NCBI GenBank assembly: GCA_017616735.1
Contig: JAFZXP010000050.1
Span: 1-39,251, forward strand
Direction of reading: 5' to 3'
DNA from: Bacteroidales bacterium
GTDB lineage: Bacteria > Bacteroidota > Bacteroidia > Bacteroidales > F082
DNA length: 39,251 nt
A program made the position numbers and the translations under genes. This document shows positions 18,501-23,899 of the stretch, piece after piece (within the stretch, counting starts at the first letter, position 1; each line of letters begins with the position of its first letter). A model generated the notes under the pieces. It saw only the letters and a list, made by a program, of their open reading frames with translations. It did not search any database and was not told where the DNA came from.

Positions 18501-21231
18501 GATCGCTCGAGCCTCTTTTTGCATAGAAACTAATATTGCCACCAAATGCGATTTGTGGAGAAATCAGCCAATCGTTGGCATCTCCTCCAACACTGGATGA
18601 AGTGTATCTTGCACGTACGCAATAATTGCTTTCATGAGCATAGGAACTACCACTTTGAATACTCCACGCATTGCTGTCGTTATCGTTACTAATGGTGGTC
18701 CAGCCTTGCATTTGGCCATCCTCAAAGTCTTCTTCAAGCACGGTGCCAATAACAGGTGTGCCTGTGTAGTCGTAAGTTCCAACTGACAAAACATAGCTTT
18801 CGCTTGTTCCTGTCCAGCTCAGTTTTGCTGTATGACCTGTAACCTCCGAAGCTGCAAGGCCTGTTGGAGCTGGGCATGCCTCGGTTGTGGTGAATGTCGC
18901 TGGAATTGACCATGGGCTGTAACCTGTATATTCGCAATGGCTGCGCACCCAAACGTAATAATCTGTTTCAGGTTTTAATCCGCTTGTCACAGTGAATGGA
19001 TTGGTGTCGGCATCAACAACATCATCCGGATACTCGTAACCTGTGGAAATGGCTGAGGCGTCTTCTGAAAAGTAAAGCTGCCATCCATCTTCGGCGGCAC
19101 TGCCATTTTCGTCCCATTCGAATGTGGCACCATGGCCAGTAGGATTTGAAGCGACCAAGTTGGTTGGTCTCATACAGGCAGGTTTATACTCAACTCTGAC
19201 GTCGTCAATCAATACTTGAGCATATGTTCCTTCATTATATTTGAAGGCTATACGTGAGCCGTCAGGAGCACCGTCGAAGACAAAGTCATCGGTATGTTCA
19301 TACTCACTGATTGATGTAGACATATCGATGGTACCAACATTGACAAATGTGCTGTAATCGTCGATATCAGTGATATAACCAACTTCGAGTGATCCCATGT
19401 CATAGCCGCTATATCCATTGGTCCACCAGAAATTCAACATTAATGCACTGGTGTTTGCAGTTGTGATAGGTAAAATGGCGTAAGCAAGATCTTGTGATCC
19501 ATAAAGACTGACATTGCCTGTGTGTGCATATGTGGGGTTGTTTAATCTGTCAAAGCCATCGAGGTCCCAGCAATAGATAATTTCGCTTGAAGCTTCGAAA
19601 CCCTCGTTATATGGAATTGTAGAGAGGGCGTTGCAGTCGGTTCTCGCTTGAATAGTTTCCACAGTTGAACCGCAGTCGGCTGTGACCTTAAATGTATAGG
19701 CGGTGTTTGCTTTTAGCTCAATTACGGTGCAACCAGTTGCGGTGAGGTTGGTGACGGTGACAGCATTGTCATTGCCATCGGTGATAATATAAGAGGCTGA
19801 GCCGTTGTTTTGGTCGGTCCATGTCAGGCTGACAGTAGTTGTTGTAACATCGCTGACAGCGAGATTTGCTACTGGCATACAGCTTGCCAGTGTTGTAAAT
19901 GTTGAAGCTACCCAATCACTTGTTTCGCCGCCGCCGCAGTTGGATTGGACTTCAAAATCGTATGTGGTTTCCTCGGTCAGACCACTGATATTCAGGCTGT
20001 TTGCGCTTGTTGTTCTGTTGGTCCATGCACCGGCAGGAGTAGGATCATCATAGATGCCGAAGTCATCAATAAGGAGGTAATCTTTGTCCTCATCGGTATG
20101 ACGAAGTGCTATGTAACCAGGAGCGCCATTATAGCTGCTAAGATCAACGGTAAACTCAGTCCATTCAGTGGAATTAGTAGGTGTGTAAACAAGGGTGAAA
20201 TCACCGACTGCGTTTCCTGTTGTGGAAACATAGACAGCATAAGATTCGGAATAACTGGCTCCATCGTCATTAATTGCCCAAAATCTAAGTGTTCCGTCAA
20301 GGGTAACCTGAGGTGTGATAAGCCAGTTGTCAACACTATAGGCAGCTCCGCTATAGCTACGCGACATAGCCATGTATGTACCGCTATGAGCAGGGATAGG
20401 GTTGTTAGTAAAGTTGCCATTAAACTGACGCCAGTCGGTGCCATCTATTCCCTCTCCATTACGAATGATAGTCCATTGTGACAATCCGTCCTCGAAACTG
20501 TCGAAGAAGGTTGGATTTGGAATTTCGGCGGTACGATAACGCACGTTGAAGCCGTTGCTTGGAGCTTCACTTGTCGTCCAGGTAAGGGTGGCACTTTCTG
20601 CCGTGATATTCGTGGCTTCGAGATTCTTTGGCTTCGGGCAGCCAGTAGCTTGAGTCTCGGTAACGGTAATGTCATCGATGTAAAGAGCCCACATGTTTGC
20701 ATCAGAGGTGCAATGAACGACGAGTCTTACGCTTTGCCCAGCAAGTGCTGAATTCGAGTTGGATCCAGTAACCTCTGAAAATGTCTCATTAGTATATGAA
20801 GCAGATGCAATGGCGCTGTAGTGTGTAGCAGTAGCAACAGATTCAGCATTTGTGATATCGCTTGCTTTTACTAAAAACACCTCAAAAGCCTCAGCGTAAG
20901 AAGCTGAGCGTACGCGTTCATACACGCTAACGCCAAGTTCATCCATTTTAGCACTTACGTCAAAAGGGACAGAGACCAAATAGCAGTCCGCATCATAGGA
21001 ACTACTATAGTTATAATACACACTTTTTGAACCGCTGTGTGCATAACTAGAGCTAATAGCCCAGTTGTTGCCGCTTCCGGCTTTGTAAGCAAACCAGTCG
21101 GTTGCAGAATAGCTGGTGGCGATACTCGACATTGCGTCAAAGTTCTCCTCCAGCAGCGCTGTTTGTGCTTTCACTGCCCACGGCGCTAATAGCGTCATAA
21201 GCAGAATCAGAAGTAAAGATTTTTTCTTCAT
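15562..21231 (-). CDS. Giant multidomain T9SS surface adhesin
   Basis: An 1889-aa secreted protein. The signal peptide is MKKKSLLLILLMTLLAPWAVK, then A-Q. A choice-of-anchor J / cleaved-adhesin jelly roll occupies about 27-195, starting at LEENFDAM. Fibronectin type III domains (CPKPKNLEATNITAESATLTW and similar, near 200, 450, 690, 790, 1035 and 1139) follow. Anchor-J-like domains lie at about 240-395, 540-685, 827-980 and 1177-1360. Three of these sit inside a fibronectin domain after the strand FNVRYRTAEI or its equivalent. From about 1410 there is a beta-helix-like region (GEWGTAANWEPTGAP) common in T9SS proteins. The last 75 residues, ending VGNDVKTQKIVVR, are a type A sorting domain. 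No clear promoter stands directly upstream; it may be read from the small gene at 21430. Confidence 0.85.
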   Translation of the reverse strand: MKKKSLLLILLMTLLAPWAVKAQTALLEENFDAMSSIATSYSATDWFAYKAGSGNNWAISSSYAHSGSKSVYYNYSSSYDADCYLVSVPFDVSAKMDELGVSVYERVRSASYAEAFEVFLVKASDITNAESVATATHYSAIASASYTNETFSEVTGSNSNSALAGQSVRLVVHCTSDANMWALYIDDITVTETQATGCPKPKNLEATNITAESATLTWTTSEAPSNGFNVRYRTAEIPNPTFFDSFEDGLSQWTIIRNGEGIDGTDWRQFNGNFTNNPIPAHSGTYMAMSRSYSGAAYSVDNWLITPQVTLDGTLRFWAINDDGASYSESYAVYVSTTGNAVGDFTLVYTPTNSTEWTEFTVDLSSYNGAPGYIALRHTDEDKDYLLIDDFGIYDDPTPAGAWTNRTTSANSLNISGLTEETTYDFEVQSNCGGGETSDWVASTFTTLASCMPVANLAVSDVTTTTVSLTWTDQNNGSASYIITDGNDNAVTVTNLTATGCTVIELKANTAYTFKVTADCGSTVETIQARTDCNALSTIPYNEGFEASSEIIYCWDLDGFDRLNNPTYAHTGNVSLYGSQDLAYAILPITTANTSALMLNFWWTNGYSGYDMGSLEVGYITDIDDYSTFVNVGTIDMSTSISEYEHTDDFVFDGAPDGSRIAFKYNEGTYAQVLIDDVRVEYKPACMRPTNLVASNPTGHGATFEWDENGSAAEDGWQLYFSEDASAISTGYEYPDDVVDADTNPFTVTSGLKPETDYYVWVRSHCEYTGYSPWSIPATFTTTEACPAPTGLAASEVTGHTAKLSWTGTSESYVLSVGTYDYTGTPVIGTVLEEDFEDGQMQGWTTISNDNDSNAWSIQSGSSYAHESNYCVRARYTSSSVGGDANDWLISPQIAFGGNISFYAKRGSSDLDKIQVYVSTTGNNISDFTAITEEITLKTTYEYFEYDLSSYSGNGYVAIVYTAPNDQYYVYVDDITITGPVYPIAWQEYNTTDLYKTVGGLDPETPYFAKVKGYCGTDDGYSQETAVISFTTDIACPAPTGLTASNPKSNSFDLQWTNGGSEDWIVAYKKTTDADFSEINLNESDVTVEGNLITYTLGGLDAETDYIVKVRDNCEASYAGDGVSEWTAEVPYSTIAACSAMNPVVSNVTHHKATVNFEGESATGFTVNYRVAASIDGTNEKFDGTEIPSNWTKWTGLVDNVIAGTTTLGSTTYGWTMTTNTPNIFNSNHITLNIYGSSRYHWLVTPEVNLAANSGLSFDLALTAYANGGVGTSPVSGTCADDRFVVLIYANGKWEILREWNNSGSAYVYNNIATAGENVQIDLSSYSGTVKIAFYGESTVAVTGDDNDMHIDNVAIGVPVPAGTWQTEPTATTTADLDGLTAGTKYDVKVVPNCDPTQESSIVNFSTVSADNKWFITAGEWGTAANWEPTGAPTINQSVTLYANVTIESGCVAEAKSITQGTHTITIEDGGQLKHDNSGVTATVKKHIIGYGAGNTNTKLGYYLISNPLFQTINKHTSASTPNISSTGLRTGNYDLYNWDNSKQGYEWRNYKSTATGSGPFDLSSGLYGYLYANENDVEFLTFTSTLRASNSSVTRYLTNNSSSYTFGAWYLLGNPFVCDAYLVNASTSGTALPYYKMNAEGSGLVAVADGSPIAPMQGVFYEATTSGSVYMVRTAPAVTSTGNGNLNISLAQNVTSRDAVAETDNAIVRFDGGQQLSKFSFRENSTKVYIPQDNNDYAVVTAEAKGVLPVNVKVATTGKYTISFSNDDIEFTYLHLIDRFTGEDIDLLIDESYTFIATPGDNANRFNLVFNSIDSNIDIESEIFAYQNGDEIIVSGEGELQIFDVMGRFVTSMRVNGSERISAEQYSNAVYIFRLVGNDVKTQKIVVR

Positions 21232-21299
21232 GATAATTTAATTTAGTTTATAATTTAGTTATGATTTAAAGATTTGGAAATTCGAGATTAAAAGATTTA
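21177..21299 (-). repeat. Adhesin 5' end and upstream region, copy A of a duplication
   Basis: This stretch, covering the signal-peptide codons and about 68 nt upstream, is nearly the same as 22456-22578. Only scattered substitutions separate them. Confidence 0.85.
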
Positions 21300-21301
21300 T
21301 T

Positions 21302-21430
21302 TTAGTTGTTGCGCTTTAGCTCCTCAGCATCAGCCTGCTCAATCAAATGCATTGCCAACCAGCGCATGTTGCATGGCGTAAGAGTGCCATATAGGTATTC
21401 GAGCAGTTTTGTCAAAGTTGTTTCACTCAT
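21302..21430 (-). CDS. 42-aa fragment-like small protein (antitoxin remnant)
   Basis: The reading frame MSETTLTKLLEYLYGTLTPC continues NMRWLAMHLIEQADAEELKRNN. It resembles the N-terminus of small Bacteroidales proteins that precede RelE-type toxins and normally continue for another 25-30 residues; here it stops early and no toxin follows. The upstream leader (21452-21575) encodes an ATG-TGC-AGC-TAC start like the VapB-type gene at 22964, but that frame ends after 13 codons. I read this as a truncated antitoxin gene lying directly upstream of the adhesin. Confidence 0.45.
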   Translation of the reverse strand: MSETTLTKLLEYLYGTLTPCNMRWLAMHLIEQADAEELKRNN

Positions 21431-21451
21431 GGTTGATAATGTTTTGTTGTG

Positions 21452-21575
21452 TGTAGCTGCACATAGTAATTGTTTTTTTAAATTTAAATATGCGTGTGCG
21501 CATGCATGCACGTATGCAAACCGCAAATTTACGACATTTTCCAATACGATGTAATAGTTTTCAACAAAATTTTTT
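21452..21575 (-). repeat. Leader repeat, copy A (with alternating purine-pyrimidine element)
   Basis: This leader matches 22952-23074 along its whole length. On the minus strand it holds TAAATTTG (21531-21524, a -7 match), then 31 nt of strict purine-pyrimidine alternation (21518-21488), an A/T run and the start ATGTGCAGCTAC. The arrangement suggests a promoter with an operator at the start point. Confidence 0.75.
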
Positions 21576-21615
21576 GGAAATTTGAGTTATCAACAGATTT
21601 TTTTTCGGCAACTGG

Positions 21616-21645
21616 TTGTATGAGTGAAAAAGATTTGTATTTTTG
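21616..21645 (+). promoter_or_regulatory. Promoter of the twin-loop small RNA
   Basis: TTG at 21616-21618, a 19-nt spacer, then TATTTTTG at 21638-21645. The spacing is that of the gap and rel promoters. No start codon with a sensible frame follows. Confidence 0.65.
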
Positions 21646-21650
21646 CGGCG

Positions 21651-21745
21651 TGAAAATACAGATCGGCTACGGCATAGATTTACTGTATCGTCGCAACTTA
21701 AAGCGGTTAGATCGGCTACGGCATAGATTTACTAACCGTTTTTTT
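21651..21745 (+). ncRNA. Candidate small RNA with two hairpins carrying the same 21-nt loop
   Basis: Hairpin 1: ATACAG (21656-21661) pairs with CTGTAT (21683-21688). Hairpin 2: AAGCGGTTAG (21701-21710) pairs with CTAACCGTTT (21732-21741). Both enclose an identical 21-nt loop beginning ATCGGCTACGGCATAG (21662-21682 and 21711-21731), while the two stems share no sequence. Seven T residues (21739-21745) after hairpin 2 make it an intrinsic terminator. With the promoter just upstream this forms a complete transcription unit of about 95 nt. Its 3' hairpin is antisense to the last codons of the 178-aa gene. Family unknown to me. Confidence 0.6.
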
Positions 21746-22252
21746 ATGCTCAATGCTGTATTGAACCAGTATCCCTGTTGTTTTTCTACCTAATAAAACT
21801 TCAACAGGAAAATTCATATACGGAAGATTTTCATTTCTGATATTATACACCAGTTTGTACAGCTTTTCATAATGATTGTTTTTCTGAAACCCTTGTTTGA
21901 TATCGTCAGTGATATAATCTTCATCTTTGGGTCGGGCGTATTTCAATACATCATAAATGTGAAGAATAGCGTAAGTCGATTGCCAGCTTCTTGCAGCATT
22001 GTTGGAAGCTTTCAAATAGCTTTCGCGGAAAATCAGAAAGACATTTTCATTTAGGAAGTCGTTTTTTATAAAATTATTTCCTTGCAGTTTAGAAAGTATC
22101 GATTTATAAGCTATCTCAATTATCTTTCTTCGGATAGGTCTGGCCTCAACATTCTCGGTTGTCGGAATGCGAAAGATTTGATTTGTATGTTGCAGATTCG
22201 TTTCAACAAATTCAGGTAGTAAATCACTATGTATAATTAAATCTTGTTTCAT
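21716..22252 (-). CDS. Unrecognised 178-aa protein between two candidate RNAs
   Basis: Starts MKQDLIIHSDLLPEFVETNL. It is helix-rich in the middle (ESYLKASNNAARSWQSTYAI, then LHIYDVLKYARPKDE) and ends in a beta-like segment VEVLLGRKTTGILVQYS. No signal peptide or membrane segment is visible. I recall no certain family; the centre resembles stand-alone proteins seen near mobile DNA in Bacteroidales, which is a weak impression. The final codons (KSMP and stop) lie in the loop and stem of the convergent small RNA. A structured leader with an intrinsic terminator stands 24 nt upstream of the ATG. It could be a toxin, a phage-related protein or an RNA-regulated accessory factor. Confidence 0.65.
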   Translation of the reverse strand: MKQDLIIHSDLLPEFVETNLQHTNQIFRIPTTENVEARPIRRKIIEIAYKSILSKLQGNNFIKNDFLNENVFLIFRESYLKASNNAARSWQSTYAILHIYDVLKYARPKDEDYITDDIKQGFQKNNHYEKLYKLVYNIRNENLPYMNFPVEVLLGRKTTGILVQYSIEHKKTVSKSMP

Positions 22253-22275
22253 AAACTTAGAATTTAGTATAGTGT

Positions 22276-22391
22276 AAAAAACGGGTAATTTCTCACCCGT
22301 ATATCATTTTGGTGTGCCGGGACAGGTCTGTACTGCATCCGGCCTACGCATCAAGTGGTTATGTTTAGTCGCCACAGGATGGTTGCAAAAT
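22276..22391 (-). ncRNA. Structured leader or small RNA ending in a terminator upstream of the 178-aa gene
   Basis: Downstream of a -7 element (22404-22397) the minus strand shows GTGG...CCAC, CATCC...GGATG and GCCGG...CCGGC pairings. It ends with ACGGGT-GAGAAATT-ACCCGT followed by six T (terminator 22276-22300). The RNA would be about 115 nt. It could be a free small RNA or an attenuator controlling the 178-aa gene, whose ATG lies 24 nt beyond the terminator. Confidence 0.5.
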
Positions 22392-22396
22392 CATTG

Positions 22397-22404
22397 CAAA
22401 AATA
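22397..22404 (-). promoter_or_regulatory. -7 element for the structured leader RNA
   Basis: The minus strand reads TATTTTTG. No -33 element at the right distance was seen. Confidence 0.45.
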
Positions 22405-22447
22405 CAAATTATTTTTATATCTACATCATTTTTTCAAAAAACTTACT

Positions 22448-22510
22448 TTATGTCACCCACGGCGCTATCAACGCCATCAGCAGCATTAGAAGTAAAGATT
22501 TTTTCTTTAT
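22448..22510 (-). pseudogene. Remnant of a second adhesin signal peptide
   Basis: In the frame of the adhesin start this reads (ATA)KKKSLLLMLLMALIAPWVT and stop. It is almost identical to the adhesin signal peptide but has ATA in place of ATG and a stop just before the cleavage site. The flanking upstream DNA is duplicated too (22456-22578). It marks a lost adhesin gene or a recombination scar. Confidence 0.75.
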
Positions 22511-22578
22511 GATAATTTAATTTAGTTAGTAATTTAGTTATAATTTATAGATTTGGAAATTCAAGATTTAAAGATTTG
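22456..22578 (-). repeat. Adhesin 5' end and upstream region, copy B
   Basis: Second copy of 21177-21299, beginning CCCACGGCGCTA and ending AAAGATTTG on the plus strand. It lies between the truncated VapC and the structured leader RNA. Confidence 0.85.
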
Positions 22579-22596
22579 TAAGACACTCTACGGCAG

Positions 22597-22692
22597 TCAT
22601 AATGTGAACAGACGTACAGTATCGTAACAATATGGCTCGCGTTTTTCAAGCAAGTCAATTACAATATTAGTATCTAGAAAAAGATTTTTCAT
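22597..22692 (-). pseudogene. Truncated VapC-like PIN-domain toxin
   Basis: The frame starts at 22692 with MKNLFLDTNIVIDLLEKREP and stops after 31 codons. LFLDTNIVIDLL is the PIN-domain N-terminal strand with the first catalytic Asp, but PIN toxins need about 130 residues and three more acidic positions, all absent here. It overlaps the antitoxin-like gene by 4 nt (ATGA), as in vapBC operons. The break falls where the duplicated adhesin upstream region begins, so recombination probably removed the rest. Confidence 0.75.
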
Positions 22693-22964
22693 TTGTACTT
22701 CTCCTCGAGAAAATGATAGTAATCGTTACGACCATTCAAATCACTGTCGGCTATAGGCGTGCCGGCACCAAGCAAACTGAGCACGATGTCTGGCGCCACC
22801 TGCTCCTCAGAATTTATGATGGTTCTGTTTTGGTGCCGTACATAGTTGCGCAGCATTTCTTCCATCTGCTGCTGAAGCCATTTTTTCAAGGCTTTATCGT
22901 CGGCAAACGACGGTTTCGCTTTTTGCACCAATGTGTCGTCGGGTGTTATGTTGTAGCTGCACAT
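22689..22964 (-). CDS. VapB-type antitoxin candidate
   Basis: A 91-aa protein starting MCSYNITPDDTLVQKAKPSF with an acidic middle and EKYK end. The MC-x-Y start and the KKWLQQQMEEMLRNYV helix resemble Bacteroidales antitoxins that precede PIN toxins. It follows the leader repeat (22952-23074), whose ATGTGCAGCTAC is its start, and overlaps the truncated PIN gene. With the toxin destroyed this would be an orphan antitoxin. Family name is from resemblance only. Confidence 0.62.
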   Translation of the reverse strand: MCSYNITPDDTLVQKAKPSFADDKALKKWLQQQMEEMLRNYVRHQNRTIINSEEQVAPDIVLSLLGAGTPIADSDLNGRNDYYHFLEEKYK

Positions 22965-23074
22965 AGTAATTGTTTTTTTTCTATTCGTTCGTACGCGCGC
23001 ATGTTACGCACGTATACGAACCGCATATTTACAACATTTTTCAATACGATGCAAAAGTTTTCAACAAAATTTTT
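22952..23074 (-). repeat. Leader repeat, copy B
   Basis: Second copy of 21452-21575. The -7 element is changed to TAAATATG, and the alternating purine-pyrimidine element (22990-23018) has one break. Confidence 0.8.
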
Positions 23075-23096
23075 CATTCAGCTGCCTGACGCAAAT

Positions 23097-23135
23097 AAAA
23101 AATCGGGTTCCACTGAAAAGGATGGAACCCGATTT
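23097..23135 (-). terminator. Intrinsic terminator of the DUF4160-DUF2442 pair
   Basis: AAATCGGGTTCC (23100-23111) pairs perfectly with GGAACCCGATTT (23124-23135), and six T residues follow on the minus strand. It lies 18 nt past the DUF2442 stop. Confidence 0.85.
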
Positions 23136-23152
23136 ATACAGTACTCTAAGGT

Positions 23153-23386
23153 TTATGACAACTTCATTAAATCAACGACGGAGTAAATGCGAGTTAAGTG
23201 CTCGAAGGTGAAATACTGGTCGTCAAGAACCATCCATTCCTCACGCTGTTTGACAGAGAGATTTTTTATATCCGGGAAAAATGACACTGGGACAATAATA
23301 ATTCTGCCGTCAGTCAAAGTGGCGACTATTTTACCTCTTTTTGCAGTAAAATTCATGTCTTTAATACCGACTTTTACATCTTTCAT
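23153..23386 (-). CDS. DUF2442 family protein
   Basis: A 77-aa protein from MKDVKVGIKDMNF. The segment LTDGRIIIVPVSFFPDIKNL then SVKQREEWMVLDD matches the DUF2442 pattern (DGR.i.vPls.fP.l..at..qR..w). It ends a two-gene unit 21 nt after the DUF4160-like gene and before a strong terminator. DUF4160 and DUF2442 genes often travel together and have been suggested as a TA-like pair; the activity is not established. Confidence 0.78.
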   Translation of the reverse strand: MKDVKVGIKDMNFTAKRGKIVATLTDGRIIIVPVSFFPDIKNLSVKQREEWMVLDDQYFTFEHLTRIYSVVDLMKLS

Positions 23387-23407
23387 TTTACACATGGTTC
23401 CAATCTC

Positions 23408-23704
23408 CTATTTTTCTATATTTTTCATTTCCGTTTTTTCACCTCTGAATGTCTTTGATATCTGTTCGTTGATAAACTCCCAGTTTCTATCAATGGCATC
23501 CATAATTATACTGTTTTCTTTGGATGATAGAGTAGATTCTGCTATTTCAATACATTTTACCCCATCTGATTCTATCCATATTTTTGCAACGGATTTCATA
23601 TGCCGTGCGCCTTTTTTGAACACGTGAACGTGCCTCCTGTTATCTTGGATATCTGCTGATATCGAAACGAGAATAAACATCCTCAAGAACGCTAATTGTC
23701 CCAT
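23408..23704 (-). CDS. DUF4160-like protein
   Basis: A 98-aa protein starting MGQLAFLRMFILVSISADIQ. The HVHVFKKG segment, preceded by DNRR, corresponds to the DUF4160 core (h.P.HvHv), followed by the usual acidic/hydrophobic repeat and a NWEFINEQISK helix. It is the first gene of the pair with the DUF2442 protein and has its own promoter with a palindrome at the start point. Activity unknown. Confidence 0.72.
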   Translation of the reverse strand: MGQLAFLRMFILVSISADIQDNRRHVHVFKKGARHMKSVAKIWIESDGVKCIEIAESTLSSKENSIIMDAIDRNWEFINEQISKTFRGEKTEMKNIEK

Positions 23705-23740
23705 AAATTTTAATTTTTAATCAAAAATAAATTCTCTATT

Positions 23741-23753
23741 CACTTCGGAAGTG
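23741..23753. promoter_or_regulatory. Palindrome CACTTC-G-GAAGTG, candidate operator
   Basis: A perfect 13-nt palindrome just downstream of the -7 element (23760-23767, minus), at the expected transcription start of the DUF4160-DUF2442 pair. Confidence 0.45.
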
Positions 23754-23759
23754 ACACTG

Positions 23760-23788
23760 CAAAAATAACAAAAAAATCATTCCGGCAA
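23760..23788 (-). promoter_or_regulatory. Promoter of the DUF4160-DUF2442 pair
   Basis: On the minus strand TTG (23788-23786), 18 nt, then TATTTTTG (23767-23760). Confidence 0.55.
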
Positions 23789-23835
23789 CCTGCGGATGAA
23801 ATTTTATTTTTTGGAAAAAAATCTAACTTTTTTCC

Positions 23836-23866
23836 TTGCAATTATCCAAATCCCTTTGTAATTTTG
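23836..23866 (+). promoter_or_regulatory. Promoter of rel
   Basis: TTG at 23836-23838, a 20-nt spacer, TAATTTTG at 23859-23866, about 33 nt before the ATG. Confidence 0.65.
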
Positions 23867-23899
23867 CAGTTTTGAAACGAGCATTTAAAACATGGGATT

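Noticed and set aside
21431-21544. N-terminal extension of the 42-aa protein (starting MENVVNLRFAYVHAC)
   Set aside because: It is the translation of the leader repeat, including the alternating element; copy B of the leader serves as untranslated DNA before its own gene.
21660-21733. Direct repeat pair as ends of an insertion sequence
   Set aside because: The copies are only 49 nt apart, no transposase is present, and both copies are explained as loops of one RNA.
21716-22404. Firm assignment as a ToxIN type III system
   Set aside because: No tandem repeats in the RNA and no resemblance of the protein to ToxN; only the layout agrees.
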